64,000 nucleotides of DNA from Henriciella sp. (GCF_029937755.1 NZ_JAPYPG010000008.1:62001-126000), one strand, 5' to 3'. Shown: positions 1 to 9,436, counted from the first letter of the stretch. Program-made: numbers and translations. Notes: generated by a model from the letters alone, not told the origin.

Positions 1-645
1 GCGGCGTTCCTGAATTTCCTCACGCACCGAGAGAGACGCTTCACGCAGCGTCTTGCCCTTCATCCGCGCGGCGAGATAGTTCCCCGCCTCGATCAGCGCC
101 GTGGCTGGCAGGCCGGGCGGGATGCGGACCAGGCGGTTTTCAACGTCGCCCATCTCGTCGACGAGGATGCAGAGCGCCTCGCCGGTGGCCAGCGGCACGA
201 ACTCGACATGGCGGACCGGGCGCTCCCGTGTCGGTGAGCTGACCAGACCGGCCCCGCCAGCGAGCCCGGACAGGATAGAAGACGCCTCGTTCAGCACCCC
301 TTGCATGTCGCGCCCGCCGGAGCGCAGACGATCCTCGATCTCGGCGCGGTCATTCTCGGATGGCTCGCCGATCTCGAGGAAGCCATCCACGAAGAGGCGC
401 AGGCCGACATGCGTCGGCATACGTCCAGCCGAGACATGCGGGCTGTCGAGCAGGCCGAGATCGGTCAGGTCGGCCATCACATTCCGGATGGAGGCCGGCG
501 AGAGGCTGATCCCGCTTTTCGCCAGTGTCCGCGAACCGACCGGCTCGCCGGTTTCCAGATACGTCTCGACAATCTCGCGGAAGATTGTCCGCGAGCGGTC
601 ATCAAGGCTCTGCAGCAGGCCGCGGAGGGGTGTGTTTTCGGTCAT
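1..645 (-). CDS. hrcA: HrcA heat-inducible repressor, N-terminal part (cut by window edge)
   Basis: HrcA represses chaperone genes by binding CIRCE operators. The minus strand reads MTENTPLRGLLQSLDDRSR from the ATG at 645-643 and stays open to base 1 (215 codons), so the C-terminus lies outside the window. The winged-helix region (about residues 15-70, with SPASIRNVMADL) is followed by the family's SAGRxPT...FVDG stretch (here SAGRMPTHVGLRLFVDG), which is diagnostic. It is divergent from an MFS gene across an 88-bp gap. I see no CIRCE element (TTAGCACTC-N9-GAGTGCTAA) in that gap, so autoregulation through CIRCE is not evident. hrcA close to rph is a known alphaproteobacterial arrangement. Identification is firm. 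Confidence 0.93.
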   Translation of the reverse strand, partial: MTENTPLRGLLQSLDDRSRTIFREIVETYLETGEPVGSRTLAKSGISLSPASIRNVMADLTDLGLLDSPHVSAGRMPTHVGLRLFVDGFLEIGEPSENDRAEIEDRLRSGGRDMQGVLNEASSILSGLAGGAGLVSSPTRERPVRHVEFVPLATGEALCILVDEMGDVENRLVRIPPGLPATALIEAGNYLAARMKGKTLREASLSVREEIQERR

Positions 646-733
646 TCCGTTGAATTTCCAGGAATTGCAATCACCAGTTTCAATTAGTCTTTTTCTCTTG
701 GACGCAGATTACAAATCGGCTTCCATGCACGCC

Positions 734-2134
734 ATGACAAGCGTGCCAGTAAAGTTGCCCTTGCGGCAAGTAATAGCATACGGTTCAGTGGGAATTCCCT
801 TCGGCGCCGTCGGCCTTCCCATGGCGGTCTTCATCGCCCCATTCTACGCAGAACAGATGGGGCTGGGCACCGCAATGGTCGGCATCATTTTCATGATGCT
901 GCGCTTCTGGGACCTGTTCTCCGACCCGGTCATGGGATGGCTTGTCGATACCAAGCCTTCGCGTCTCGGCAAGATCAAGCACTGGCTGTTGATGGCGGTC
1001 CCGATCCTGCTGCCGGCCGTCTGGTTTCTCTACAATCCTGTGGGACCACCTGTCTCGCCCGTCTTTCTCGCGGTCATCCTTTTCCTCTTCTATATCGGCA
1101 CGACGATGATCGTGACGCCGCACCAGGCCTGGGCGCCATCCATCGCACTCAATTATGACGAGCGCTCGCGCCTGTTCATGTGGCGCGAACTCTTCACCAT
1201 CTCGACCATGCTGGTGATGCTCGCCCTGCCCTCGATCCTCTCCCGGGCCGGCGATGTCAGCTTTGCCCAGCAGATCTCGATCATGGGCTGGTTCCTGATC
1301 ATCGCCTTGCCCGTCACAGTCGGCGCCGCCGTCTGGCTCGTGCCGGACCCGAAGCCGGATGCCGATGCCCCGCGCGCCAGCTTCCACCCCAAGGCCATCC
1401 TCGAAGCCCTGAAACAGCAGACGCTATGGCGCCTGCTTGCGACGGAAATATTCATCGGGATCGCAATCGCAGGCACAGCCGGCACCTTCCTGTTTGCAGC
1501 CCAGTGGGGCTTCGGCGTCGGCCATGGCCTCGCCTCGCTCATCCTGATGGCCCACTTCATCGCCGGCTTTGCCGCGATGCCGGTCTGGGTGGCGATCTCC
1601 AAGCGCAGCGAGAAGTACATCGCCATGCGCTCGGTCTGCCTGTGGTCGGCGGTGACCTATGTTTCCTATATGCCGCTTGCGCTGATGGGCGGCGGGACCG
1701 TCTCGCTCTTCATTGCTGCCATCATTTCAGGCTTCGGCTATGGCTCACCCTTTATCCTGGTCCGCTCGATGATGGCTGATCTCGTCGAGGCGGAAGAAGC
1801 CCGCGGCGGCGGCAATCGCGCCGGGCTTTTCTATTCGCTGATGTCGGGCGCCTACAAGACGGGCGCGAGCTTCGCCATCGGCATTCCCTATATCCTGCTC
1901 GGCGTACTGGTCGGCTTCAATCCGGCGACCGACAACTCACCGGAAACCGTGCGCGGACTGATGGCGGTCTTCGTCGGCGTCCCTGTCGTCTCCTATGCAT
2001 TGGCCGCGTTACTGATCTGGCGTTATCCCATCGACCGGGCGGAGCAGGCGAAAGCAGCTGCCGCCATCAATGCGGGTGGACAAGCCAACCTTGAATCGCT
2101 TCACCCCACGGTGAACAAAGGAGACGCCCCATGA
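734..2134 (+). CDS. MFS transporter, GPH/MelB-like cation symporter family
   Basis: About 466 residues with some 12 hydrophobic segments. The N-terminus ([20 protein letters not shown]), the loop [16 protein letters not shown] and the following charged SRLGKIKHW are typical of the MFS_2/GPH sugar-cation symporter superfamily. The inner-membrane location is clear but the substrate cannot be told. Two in-frame ATGs exist (725 and 734). Neither has a clear Shine-Dalgarno, and I chose 734 because [18 protein letters not shown] leads straight into the first helix. Upstream in-frame sequence is only antisense to hrcA. The stop (2132-2134) overlaps the rph ATG by 4 nt, implying co-transcription and possibly coupled translation of rph. 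Confidence 0.82.
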   Translation: MTSVPVKLPLRQVIAYGSVGIPFGAVGLPMAVFIAPFYAEQMGLGTAMVGIIFMMLRFWDLFSDPVMGWLVDTKPSRLGKIKHWLLMAVPILLPAVWFLYNPVGPPVSPVFLAVILFLFYIGTTMIVTPHQAWAPSIALNYDERSRLFMWRELFTISTMLVMLALPSILSRAGDVSFAQQISIMGWFLIIALPVTVGAAVWLVPDPKPDADAPRASFHPKAILEALKQQTLWRLLATEIFIGIAIAGTAGTFLFAAQWGFGVGHGLASLILMAHFIAGFAAMPVWVAISKRSEKYIAMRSVCLWSAVTYVSYMPLALMGGGTVSLFIAAIISGFGYGSPFILVRSMMADLVEAEEARGGGNRAGLFYSLMSGAYKTGASFAIGIPYILLGVLVGFNPATDNSPETVRGLMAVFVGVPVVSYALAALLIWRYPIDRAEQAKAAAAINAGGQANLESLHPTVNKGDAP

Positions 2135-2856
2135 CCGACCTCGTGCGCCCATCCGGCCGCGCCGCTGACCAGCTTCGCAACATCGTGCTCGAAACCAATG
2201 TGACCCGCTATGCCGAGGGCTCCTGCCTGGCAAAGTTCGGCCATACCCATGTCCTGTGCACGGCCAGCTGGTCTGACAGTGTCCCGCCATGGCTGCGCGG
2301 TCAGGGCAAGGGCTGGGTGACCGGCGAGTACGGCATGCTGCCGCGTGCCACGCACACCCGCGGCAACCGCGAGGCCGCCCGCGGCAAGCAGTCCGGCCGC
2401 ACGCAGGAAATCCAGCGCCTGATCGGCCGCAGCTTGCGCTCCGTGGTCGACCTCAAGGCGCTCGGTGAAAACCAGCTCACCATCGACTGTGACGTCATCC
2501 AGGCCGATGGCGGTACGCGCACAGCCTCCATCACGGGTGGCTTCGTCGCCATGGCGCTGGCGATCAAATACCTCCGCGAGGAAGGCATCATCTCGGGCAA
2601 CCCGATCCAGAAGCAGGCGGCTGCCATCTCCGTGGGCCTCTTCCAGGACAAGCCCGTCCTCGACCTCGACTATCCGGAAGACTCCGGCGGCGAAGGCGAC
2701 ATGAATGTCGTGATGAGTTCAGACGGCGGCTTCATCGAAATCCAGGGCACCGGCGAAGAACGCCCGATGACCCGGCCCGAAGTTGAGGAAATGATGCGGC
2801 TCGCCGAAAAAGGCTGCACCGAGCTGTTCGAGCACCAGAAGAAGGCGATCGGTTAG
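2131..2856 (+). CDS. rph: Ribonuclease PH
   Basis: RNase PH trims the 3' ends of tRNA precursors by phosphorolysis. The 241-residue length is normal for the family. The start [10 protein letters not shown], the central [17 protein letters not shown], the [14 protein letters not shown] stretch and [18 protein letters not shown] are hallmark RNase PH sequences covering phosphate and active-site regions. The start codon overlaps the stop of the upstream MFS gene, with AAAGGAG about 9 nt before it, inside the transporter's last codons. The stop overlaps by 4 nt the stop of the convergent globin gene. rdgB and hemW, which often follow rph directly, lie 2 kb downstream here. Confidence 0.97.
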   Translation: MTDLVRPSGRAADQLRNIVLETNVTRYAEGSCLAKFGHTHVLCTASWSDSVPPWLRGQGKGWVTGEYGMLPRATHTRGNREAARGKQSGRTQEIQRLIGRSLRSVVDLKALGENQLTIDCDVIQADGGTRTASITGGFVAMALAIKYLREEGIISGNPIQKQAAAISVGLFQDKPVLDLDYPEDSGGEGDMNVVMSSDGGFIEIQGTGEERPMTRPEVEEMMRLAEKGCTELFEHQKKAIG

Positions 2857-3293
2857 GCGCGGGACTCCAGGCTCTCCAGACCGAACATCGCCAGCTGCAG
2901 GCTCTGCGCGATGCGCTCTGCCCGCTGCATGAAATAGGCGACGGTCTCCTCGCCCGGGGCAATGTCTTCAAGCGTCTTGTGAAACAGGCCGAGCCAGGTC
3001 TGGAAGTCATCGCGCGTGATGCCTTCGAGCTTCATGTGCGCAGGCACGGGCTTGCCGGAATAGCGCCCGGCATTCATCGCGACCGAGGCCCAGAAATCCT
3101 TCAGCTTGGCGAGATGCGCCGGCCAGTCATCGATCTCGCCATTGAAGATCGGCCCGAGCCGGGGATCGGCGCGCACGCGGGCATAGAAGGTCTCGACCAG
3201 CTCGGAAATAAAGGCATCGTCGATGCCAAGGCGCGCCGCATTTTCCTGAATGGCGAGGCGGCGCTCTTCAGCAGAGCGGACTTGATAGGTCAT
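2853..3293 (-). CDS. Group III truncated haemoglobin
   Basis: A 146-residue haem protein of the trHb group III family (Campylobacter Ctb type), probably cytoplasmic and acting on O2, NO or peroxide; the physiological role is unproven. Conserved positions visible: F36-Y37 (B9/B10), H60 (candidate distal E7), W68 (E15), H86 as proximal F8 ligand in [11 protein letters not shown], and W100 (G8) in [14 protein letters not shown]. All key positions are present, so a functional haem pocket is expected. It is convergent with rph, and the two stop codons overlap. Upstream lies a 64-bp gap to the CreA-like gene, which is also on the minus strand, so these may share a transcript. Confidence 0.92.
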   Translation of the reverse strand: MTYQVRSAEERRLAIQENAARLGIDDAFISELVETFYARVRADPRLGPIFNGEIDDWPAHLAKLKDFWASVAMNAGRYSGKPVPAHMKLEGITRDDFQTWLGLFHKTLEDIAPGEETVAYFMQRAERIAQSLQLAMFGLESLESRA

Positions 3294-3357
3294 GCCGCCC
3301 GATCTGGAGAATAAGCCCTGAGGCGTCGATAAGTAGATATCCTGAGGCCGATAGCCG

Positions 3358-3858
3358 TTACTCCATTACCGGTTTCTCGCGTCCTTCCCATGTGACCTCA
3401 GCATCCCAGAGGGGGACGGTCGACAGGCTCATCTTGGCCGAGCCATCGACCGGTTTCCTCGAAAATGACACGTACATCAGCGCGTCCGAGGCAGGGTCAT
3501 AGATGCGTCTCACGGCCAGCTGCTTGAAGACGAGCGAGCGGCCGCGATCCCAGACTTCCTCGCCCGACCGGTCCATATCGATGCGGCCGATTATCACCGG
3601 CCCCGTCACCATGCAGGAGATCGACGAGTTGGACGGGTCCTCGAACCAGTTGCCCTTGCCGATCCTGTCCCAGACGCCCCGGTCGAAATAGGCAATATGG
3701 CAGGTCACGCCCGGCACTTTCGGATCGACCAGCCGGTCGATCTTTATCTCGTTGCCGAGCCAGTCATTCTTGAATTCGCCGGCTTCACGGTCGCCTCCGC
3801 CACAGGAAGCAAGCACCAAAAGCGCGGTGAGGGCCCACAGGCCATTGCGGATTGTCAT
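3358..3858 (-). CDS. creA: CreA-family lipoprotein
   Basis: 166 residues with an N-terminal signal ending in the lipobox LLVLASCGGG, so a periplasm-facing lipoprotein is predicted. The body is a strong match to the CreA family: GVTCHIAYFDRGVWDRIG, SNSSISCM, then the run from GPVIIGRIDMDRSGEEVWDR to YVSFSRKP. CreA's biochemical role is unknown; in enterics it sits with creBCD, which is not the case here. It lies between the globin (downstream, same strand) and the HTH/DUF2975 pair (upstream, same strand, 49-bp gap). Standard CreA length, no sign of damage. Confidence 0.9.
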   Translation of the reverse strand: MTIRNGLWALTALLVLASCGGGDREAGEFKNDWLGNEIKIDRLVDPKVPGVTCHIAYFDRGVWDRIGKGNWFEDPSNSSISCMVTGPVIIGRIDMDRSGEEVWDRGRSLVFKQLAVRRIYDPASDALMYVSFSRKPVDGSAKMSLSTVPLWDAEVTWEGREKPVME

Positions 3859-3907
3859 TCAGATGGAACTGCGCCGGAGGTTCGAGGTTCCGGCAACCAG
3901 ACGCAAT

Positions 3908-4153
3908 CTATGCCGCCGCTTCGTCATCCTCTGCGGCGCTGTCGCCGTCTTCCTCGTCGAAGATGAGGATATCGCCGGGCTGGCAATTGAGCTCGCGGCA
4001 GAGCGATTCAAGTGTTGAGAAACGGACCGCCTTGGCCTTGCCCGTCTTCAGGATCGACAGGTTTGCAAGCGTCACGCCCACCCGGTCCGAAAGCTCGGTG
4101 AGGGACATGCGGCGCTCCAGGAGAACGCGGTCGAGAGTCACACGAATGGCCAT
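3908..4153 (-). CDS. Small XRE/Cro-type HTH regulator (YozG-like)
   Basis: 81 residues consisting almost entirely of one helix-turn-helix domain: LLERRMSLTELSDRVGVTLANLSILKTGKAKAVRFSTL followed by CRELNCQPGDIL. This compact form (Cro/C1 HTH, YozG type) is commonly encoded next to DUF2975 membrane proteins, and here the DUF2975 gene ends only 16 bp upstream on the same strand. The acidic tail (DEEDGDSAAEDDEAAA) is unusual and may be an interaction tail. It probably controls its own operon; a 13-bp palindrome at 4751-4763 upstream of the operon is a candidate operator. Target and signal are unknown. Confidence 0.85.
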   Translation of the reverse strand: MAIRVTLDRVLLERRMSLTELSDRVGVTLANLSILKTGKAKAVRFSTLESLCRELNCQPGDILIFDEEDGDSAAEDDEAAA

Positions 4154-4169
4154 GTCTGTTATCGGCCTC

Positions 4170-4700
4170 CTAAATCGTCATCTTCTCTTCCTCGCGCAGC
4201 CGGGAGCCTTCCCGGAAAACTTGCGCAAGGACGAAAAGTGCCACCACCGCTGCCCATGCAGCGAGGTTGATACTGAGCCTGAGTGGCTGTTCGGTGCCGA
4301 GATCAATGAAGGCATTGAGCAGGATAACGGTCAGATAGCGCGTAAGCTCCACGAGCCCGATCGCAATGGCGATGCGCATGAGCCGCGGACCGTTCTGCGG
4401 CACGAAAGGATCACCTGTGGCCAGCGTCGACAGGATGCGGCGCAACTGCAGGCAGACATAGATGATACCGGGCGCAAAGACGGCGAGACTGGCGAGACCG
4501 GCGACGAAGTGTCCGGGCTTCACACCCTCCACATAGGCTTCCATGCCGGGCACACGCATGGTGCCACCATTCAGGCTGCCGATCAGGCCGACCCCCAGGA
4601 GAAGGAACGCAATGACGCCGGCAATGATGGCCAGCCAGATCACGACCAGCATCAGCATCGACAGAAACGCGGCCATGGAGTTTTGCTGCCTGATCGTCAT
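4170..4700 (-). CDS. DUF2975 membrane protein
   Basis: 176 residues with four predicted transmembrane helices (about residues 11-40, 63-85, 110-130 and 145-165) and the DUF2975-typical loop LRRILSTLATGDPFVPQNGPRL between helices 2 and 3. Function is unknown in the family. Members are found with a small XRE/YozG regulator, exactly as here (regulator immediately downstream). A second in-frame Met at residue 9 is an alternative start. The gene is divergent from rdgB, with a 115-bp gap holding a short palindrome. I infer a membrane protein/HTH pair acting as one unit; the direction of control between them is not known. Confidence 0.83.
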   Translation of the reverse strand: MTIRQQNSMAAFLSMLMLVVIWLAIIAGVIAFLLLGVGLIGSLNGGTMRVPGMEAYVEGVKPGHFVAGLASLAVFAPGIIYVCLQLRRILSTLATGDPFVPQNGPRLMRIAIAIGLVELTRYLTVILLNAFIDLGTEQPLRLSINLAAWAAVVALFVLAQVFREGSRLREEEKMTI

Positions 4701-4750
4701 ATCTGTGTCTTCAACGCTTCGCTCATAAGAGGGCCCTTTTAGCCTCGAAC

Positions 4751-4763
4751 CGGTAATTTACCG
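4751..4763. promoter_or_regulatory. 13-bp palindrome, candidate operator for the HTH/DUF2975 operon
   Basis: CGGTAATTTACCG is a perfect palindrome around a central T. It lies 51 bp upstream of the DUF2975 start and 53 bp upstream of the rdgB start, in the only intergenic gap available for the HTH regulator to control its own operon. Symmetry and position suggest an operator; this is inference, no family consensus is known to me. Confidence 0.4.
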
Positions 4764-4815
4764 TTAAACGATAATACTATTCAGACAGAAAGCAAGATTG
4801 GAGCCACATACATTC

Positions 4816-5418
4816 ATGACTCGCATACTTGGAAAAGGCCGACTCGTCGCTGCGACCCACAACAAGGGGAAAGTGAAAGAACTCAAGGACCTGTTCGAAC
4901 CGGCAGGCCTGGAGGTCGTCTCCGCCATCGATCTCGATCTTCCGGAACCGGAGGAAACCGAGCTGACATTTGCAGGCAATGCCCTGATCAAGGCGCGCGC
5001 GGCGGCGAAGGCGACCGGTGAACCGGCCCTTTCCGACGATAGCGGGCTGGAGGTGACAGCGCTTGGCGGCATGCCGGGCGTCCACACTGCGATCTGGGCG
5101 GGCGAGCCGCGAGACTTCTACAAGGCGATGGAGAAGGTCGAGAGCCTGCTCCAGGACATCGACGCCACCGACCGCAGTGCCCGCTTCGTCTCGACCCTCG
5201 CCGTGGTCTGGCCGGACGGTCATGAGGAAGTGTTCGAGGGCACCGTCGAAGGCGACCTCGTCTGGCCGCCGCGCGGCGACAAGGGCTTCGGCTACGACCC
5301 GGTCTTCATCGCGAAAGGTGAGACGGAGACGTTCGGCGAGATGGACCCGAAGAAAAAGCACGCGATGAGCCACCGCGCCGATGCCTTCGCCAAGCTGAAG
5401 GCCGCCCTGCTATCATGA
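4816..5418 (+). CDS. rdgB: XTP/dITP diphosphatase (HAM1/RdgB)
   Basis: Hydrolyses non-canonical purine triphosphates (XTP, dITP) to monophosphates, cleaning the nucleotide pool. About 200 residues. The N-terminal [14 protein letters not shown] motif, [21 protein letters not shown] and GFGYDPVF are the signature blocks of the family. The ATG at 4816 was chosen; an upstream in-frame TTG at 4798 would add only six residues (MEPHTF). GGAG lies 12 nt before the ATG, a long spacing. The stop overlaps the hemW start (ATGA, 5415-5418), so the two genes are one operon, the usual alphaproteobacterial order. Confidence 0.96.
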   Translation: MTRILGKGRLVAATHNKGKVKELKDLFEPAGLEVVSAIDLDLPEPEETELTFAGNALIKARAAAKATGEPALSDDSGLEVTALGGMPGVHTAIWAGEPRDFYKAMEKVESLLQDIDATDRSARFVSTLAVVWPDGHEEVFEGTVEGDLVWPPRGDKGFGYDPVFIAKGETETFGEMDPKKKHAMSHRADAFAKLKAALLS

Positions 5419-6590
5419 GTCCGGACCGCCCTGCCCCGCCTTTCGGGCCGGAGCACGGCTTCGGTCTCTATATCCACTGGCCGTACTGCACAAAGATCTG
5501 CCCCTATTGCGACTTCAACGTCTATGCCGCGAAGGACAGGGATAATGCGGCCCTGATAAAGGCGCTGGGTGATGACCTCACGCGTCACGCCCGGAGGCTC
5601 ACCGGCCACCCGAAACTCGGCTCGGTCTATTTCGGCGGCGGTACGCCGTCCCTCATGGCCCCGTCAGACATCGCCGCCCTGATCGAACAGGCCGCAAACC
5701 TGTTCGGGCTGACGCCGGATGCGGAAATCACGCTGGAAGCCAATCCGAATGACGTCCTGACAGGCGACCTTGAGGGCTGGGCGGCGGCGGGTGTGACCCG
5801 GCTGTCGGTCGGGCTCCAGTCGCTCGATGACGAAGCGCTAGCCTTTCTTGGCCGTGACCATGATGCGGCCGGCGCGCGCAAGGCACAGGCGCTCGCCGCG
5901 CAATATTTCCCGAACCACACGATCGACATGATCTATGCCCGCCCCGGCCAGTCCCCGGATGAATGGGAGAAAGAGCTGTCGGACGCCCTCTCTCTCGGCG
6001 CACCGCACCTGTCGCTCTATGAGCTGACGATTGCCGAGCGCACCGCCTTCGGAAAGCGCGCCGAACGCGGTGAGCTGGTGCCGATGCCGGACGACGACCA
6101 GGCCGACCTCTATGAACTGACCCAGTCCGTCGCCGAGGCGCATGGCCTTCCCGCCTATGAGGTGTCCAACCATGCCCGTTCACCCGAGACGCAGTCGAAA
6201 CACAACCTCACCTACTGGCGCGGCGGCGACTGGATCGGCCTCGGCCCCGGCGCGCATGGGCGGCTGAGCCTTGGCGGTGAGCGGATTGCCACACATGCCG
6301 CGCTCAGGCCCGCCGATTATATCAGCGGTATCAAGCCAATGGCCGGCCATGTTGAGGGTGAGCATCTGTCCCCGCTCGACACCGCACGCGAACTCCTCGC
6401 CCTCGGCCTGCGGCCCGGCGAAGGGTTTGATGTTGCGCGCATCGAGACGCTGACCGGGTCGCCCGTGCCGGAAGAAACGCTGGCGGTTTTCGAAAGTCAG
6501 GGGCTGATCCGGCGCGATGTCTCCCGCATCGACCTGACCATGGACGGCCGCCTGCTGGCAGACCGCATCGCCGCCGAACTTTCGCCGTGA
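5415..6590 (+). CDS. hemW: Radical SAM haem chaperone HemW (HemN-like)
   Basis: 391 residues. The radical SAM cluster motif CxxxCxxC is present as C25, C29 and C32 in [17 protein letters not shown], followed by [12 protein letters not shown] and ITLEANPND, typical of HemW. HemW binds haem and is thought to deliver it to target proteins; family members lack the N-terminal extension that HemN needs for coproporphyrinogen oxidase activity, and this protein has the short form. Start overlaps rdgB stop by 4 nt. Its stop (6588-6590) directly abuts the stop of the convergent SDR gene, with no terminator between. Confidence 0.95.
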   Translation: MSPDRPAPPFGPEHGFGLYIHWPYCTKICPYCDFNVYAAKDRDNAALIKALGDDLTRHARRLTGHPKLGSVYFGGGTPSLMAPSDIAALIEQAANLFGLTPDAEITLEANPNDVLTGDLEGWAAAGVTRLSVGLQSLDDEALAFLGRDHDAAGARKAQALAAQYFPNHTIDMIYARPGQSPDEWEKELSDALSLGAPHLSLYELTIAERTAFGKRAERGELVPMPDDDQADLYELTQSVAEAHGLPAYEVSNHARSPETQSKHNLTYWRGGDWIGLGPGAHGRLSLGGERIATHAALRPADYISGIKPMAGHVEGEHLSPLDTARELLALGLRPGEGFDVARIETLTGSPVPEETLAVFESQGLIRRDVSRIDLTMDGRLLADRIAAELSP

Positions 6591-7397
6591 CTACTCCATC
6601 TTCCGGAACCGCTTGCCCTGACGCTTCATGATTTCGCGGCCCAGCGGCTCGGGCAGGATGCGCGTCAGCGTGGCCACACCCTTGTTCACAGCGCCCGGCA
6701 CAACCACCGGCCGGCCGCGTGTGACGCCATCGATACCGGCTTCGACGACGGGCTTTGCGTCCATCCACATCCAGTCCGGTGACTCGTTCGCCATCTCGCG
6801 CGTACCGTTCACATCGTGGAACTCGGTATAGGTGAAACCGGGGCAGAGCGCGCTGCAGTGAATGTCATGGCCGGCCGCCTGCGCCTCGGCATGCACGCTT
6901 TCGGAGAACTTGATCATCCCTGCCTTCACGCTGGCATAGAGCGTATGGCCGCTGGAGCCCGGCGCATAGCCGGCGAGCGAGGCGACATTGATGATGCGCC
7001 CGAAATTCCGCTCCGCCATGCCCGGCAGGAGCTTGTGCACCAGTTCGATCGGCGCGGTGTACAGAACACGGATGAACTGTGCTTGCTCTTCCCAGCTCGT
7101 ATTGAAGAAAGTCCCCGGAAGGCCATAGCCGGCATTGTTGACCAGCGCATCGGCATGGCGCCCGGACTCCTTCAGCTCGTAGAGAATTGTATCGATGCTG
7201 TCTGCGTGCGCGAGATCCTGCGCGATGACGAGGGTGGCGACCTTGTACTTTTCCTCAAGCTCACGCGCCAGCTTGTCGAGACGGTCGGCACGGCGTGCGG
7301 TCAGCGCGACGTCCCAGCCCTTGGCGGCATACTGGCGGGCGAACTCAGCGCCAAGCCCTGCGGAGGCGCCCGTGATGAGGGCCAGTCTATTGCTCAT
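6591..7397 (-). CDS. Short-chain dehydrogenase/reductase
   Basis: 268-residue classical SDR with Rossmann motif TGASAGLG (residues 9-16), NNAG at 87-90 and the catalytic S140, Y154 and K158 (ASLAGYAPGSSGHTLYASVK). An NAD(P)H-dependent oxidoreductase is certain; substrate is not. The TARRADRL segment after strand 2, with Arg residues, favours NADP(H). Start overlaps by 4 nt the stop of the upstream methyltransferase gene, so both are translated from one message and may act on the same compound or lipid. The stop meets the hemW stop head-on. Confidence 0.93.
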   Translation of the reverse strand: MSNRLALITGASAGLGAEFARQYAAKGWDVALTARRADRLDKLARELEEKYKVATLVIAQDLAHADSIDTILYELKESGRHADALVNNAGYGLPGTFFNTSWEEQAQFIRVLYTAPIELVHKLLPGMAERNFGRIINVASLAGYAPGSSGHTLYASVKAGMIKFSESVHAEAQAAGHDIHCSALCPGFTYTEFHDVNGTREMANESPDWMWMDAKPVVEAGIDGVTRGRPVVVPGAVNKGVATLTRILPEPLGREIMKRQGKRFRKME

Positions 7398-8467
7398 GCG
7401 TCTCCTGCCTTCCGCCAGACATTCACCTTGGTGAGGAAGGCGTTCACGCTCTTCTCCAGTGTGAAGCCGGCCTCTTCCATGGGCGGGGTGAAGTCCCAGC
7501 CGAGATAGGCCTTGTAATAGGGTTCGTGAAAGCCTTCGGGGAAATATTCGAGAATACCGTCGAGGCCGTCACTGTCGCCGAATTGCAGGCTGTCGGCGAT
7601 GATGAACGCCCCGCCCGGCTTGAGCACACGGGCCGCCTCGCGCATCACTTCGCGGCGTGTCTTCTCCGGCAGCTCGTGGAAGAGGTAGACCGAGACGATG
7701 ACATCCTGCGAGGCATCGTCCAGCGGCATGACTTCCGCCTGCCCCTCGATAATATCGACATGCGGCCACGGCGCGACGTGCTGGCGGGCCCGCTCGGCAT
7801 AGTTTGGTGACAGGTCGAGACCGCGCGCATCGAGCCGCGGAAAGGTGCGCATCATTTCGCGCAGGAAGCGGCCAGTCCCGCATGCCATGTCGAGCAGCGC
7901 CACCTCGCGCTGGTCGCGGCCCTTCACTTCGCGGGCAATCTCGGCCAGCGCCTGCCGGCGCATTGCATCGGCCGCGCCGGTAAACAGCGCCTCGACCTGA
8001 TGGTCATAGAGCTTCGCGCTGTCGTCAGAGAGCCAGCCATCGGTCTGATAGTGAAAGTTCTGGCGGTAATAGGCCGGATAGCGGTTGGAGCCGTCCAGCG
8101 TCTCGCGCAATTCCGTCCCGGCCCGCGCCATACGGCGCCGGTCGACCTCGGCCACATCCTTCAGGAAATATCCGGCCCGCTTCACCGCCTTGGGCAGGTC
8201 CATCAGCCGGACGTCTTCCGGCGCGGGATAGAGCCCGGCCTCGATATTCGCGCGGTCCGCCGCAAAGAGCCGGAACCAGGCGGCCCGCAGCTCCTTCGTA
8301 TCAACCGGGTTGGATGGCTTGAAAGCCGGTTCGCCGGGCCGGTTGAAACCGGATGAGCGGCGCTTGGCGATGACGTATTGCGCGCCGTACCAGGCTGAAC
8401 GCAGACCTTGCGCGGCCGTGTAGCGCGCGCGCCCGATCGTCTTTCCAGTGTCGTCGAGAACTCCCAT
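7394..8467 (-). CDS. Class I SAM-dependent methyltransferase
   Basis: About 357 residues. The C-terminal two thirds hold a Methyltransf_11/25-type domain: motif I LLDMACGTGRFLREM, motif II region DLSPNYAERAR, then SVYLFHELP and VLKPGGAFIIADS. The first 150 residues (rich in Arg and Trp, e.g. YPAYYRQNFHYQTDGWLSDDSA) are a conserved extension seen in related alphaproteobacterial proteins; substrate unknown. The ATG at 8467 is preferred; an upstream GTG at 8509 lacks a ribosome site. Stop overlaps the SDR start (ATGA). An inverted repeat, GGATAAT-N18-ATTATCC, sits about 45-75 bp upstream and could be regulatory. Confidence 0.85.
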   Translation of the reverse strand: MGVLDDTGKTIGRARYTAAQGLRSAWYGAQYVIAKRRSSGFNRPGEPAFKPSNPVDTKELRAAWFRLFAADRANIEAGLYPAPEDVRLMDLPKAVKRAGYFLKDVAEVDRRRMARAGTELRETLDGSNRYPAYYRQNFHYQTDGWLSDDSAKLYDHQVEALFTGAADAMRRQALAEIAREVKGRDQREVALLDMACGTGRFLREMMRTFPRLDARGLDLSPNYAERARQHVAPWPHVDIIEGQAEVMPLDDASQDVIVSVYLFHELPEKTRREVMREAARVLKPGGAFIIADSLQFGDSDGLDGILEYFPEGFHEPYYKAYLGWDFTPPMEEAGFTLEKSVNAFLTKVNVWRKAGDA

Positions 8468-8626
8468 GCCTTCTATATTGGCCGTTGAAGGCGCGGCGTC
8501 CAGTGGCACGGATAATGCTCTGAATTTAGGAAGTATTATCCTTCAGACTGCGTTCAGCTTGATATGCTAGTCTGCAGCCTGAAGACGAAGGACATCTGTG
8601 TCCTCGCCTCTGAAAGGAGTTCTTGC

Positions 8627-9436
8627 ATGATCCGCATGGCTATTCTCGGTAGCGCCGCTGCGTTTGCGATGAGCCTTCCGGCTGCTGCCCAGACCTATGC
8701 CTATTCCGGTCAGGGCTATGATGGCTACGGCTATCAGGGCCAGGGCTACTACAATGGCAATTGCGAGCGTGAACGCCGCAACAACCAGACGGCCGGCACG
8801 GTCGTCGGCGCGATTGCAGGCGGCCTGATTGGCGCTGCGATTGCCGATGATGGCGACGACAAGTACCGCCGCCGCGGCCATCACCGCTATTCGCGGGGCT
8901 GGGACCGTGGCTATGGCTACGGCTATCGCGGCCGCAGGCACCATCGCGGCAATGATGATGGCGACAAGATCGCCGGCGCCCTGATCGGCGGTGTCGTTGG
9001 CGCCGTGGCCGGTAACGCGATTGCGGGCAGCAGCTCGAATGACTGCCAGACGCGCGTCTATTCCGGCCAGCAAACCAATCCGCGCTATGGAAACATGGGC
9101 GTACCTGCCCCGACGCGGCAGCCCTATGGCCAAGGTTGGCAGGATAATCGCAGCCAGCCCGTCACCTATGACAATGGCTACGACAATTATCAGGGCGGCT
9201 ATGATGTCCGCGACGGTGAAGAGCTTTATGGCGGCACGTCATACAATTCCAATCCCGCCTGGAGCGATCCGGAATACGGCGCGACCGCGACCGGATACAA
9301 TGCGGGCTATAGCGCCCCGCAGAATACCGGCGAATGCCGGACCGTCTATCGCGAGACCTATGTGAATGGCCGTCGCGCCAGCGAACCCGCCACCGCCTGT
9401 AATGTCGGCGGCGACCGGTGGGAGTTTGCAGACTAG
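8627..9436 (+). CDS. Glycine-zipper 2TM-domain envelope protein
   Basis: 269 residues with a Sec signal peptide (MIRMAILGSAAAFAMSLPAAAQ, cleavage after AAA or AAQ), a Tyr/Gly-rich repeat (YSGQGYDGYGYQGQGYY), then two glycine-zipper segments (AGTVVGAIAGGLIGAAIAD and GALIGGVVGAVAGNAIAG) separated by an Arg/His/Tyr-rich linker. This is the 17-kDa surface-antigen-like (Rick_17kDa_Anti) architecture, probably outer-membrane associated. The C-terminal part (ECRTVYRETYVNGRRASEPATAC) resembles the conserved tail of similar alphaproteobacterial proteins. The start is fixed by AAAGGAG at 8613-8619. A strong terminator follows 29 bp after the stop, so it is a single-gene unit. Confidence 0.85.
   Translation: MIRMAILGSAAAFAMSLPAAAQTYAYSGQGYDGYGYQGQGYYNGNCERERRNNQTAGTVVGAIAGGLIGAAIADDGDDKYRRRGHHRYSRGWDRGYGYGYRGRRHHRGNDDGDKIAGALIGGVVGAVAGNAIAGSSSNDCQTRVYSGQQTNPRYGNMGVPAPTRQPYGQGWQDNRSQPVTYDNGYDNYQGGYDVRDGEELYGGTSYNSNPAWSDPEYGATATGYNAGYSAPQNTGECRTVYRETYVNGRRASEPATACNVGGDRWEFAD

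Noticed and set aside
101..733. N-terminal extension of the MFS transporter
   Set aside because: It reads antisense through hrcA and is Arg/Ser-rich without homology; the true start is at 725 or 734.
646..733. CIRCE operator for HrcA
   Set aside because: Looked for TTAGCACTC/GAGTGCTAA symmetry in the hrcA-MFS gap and found none.
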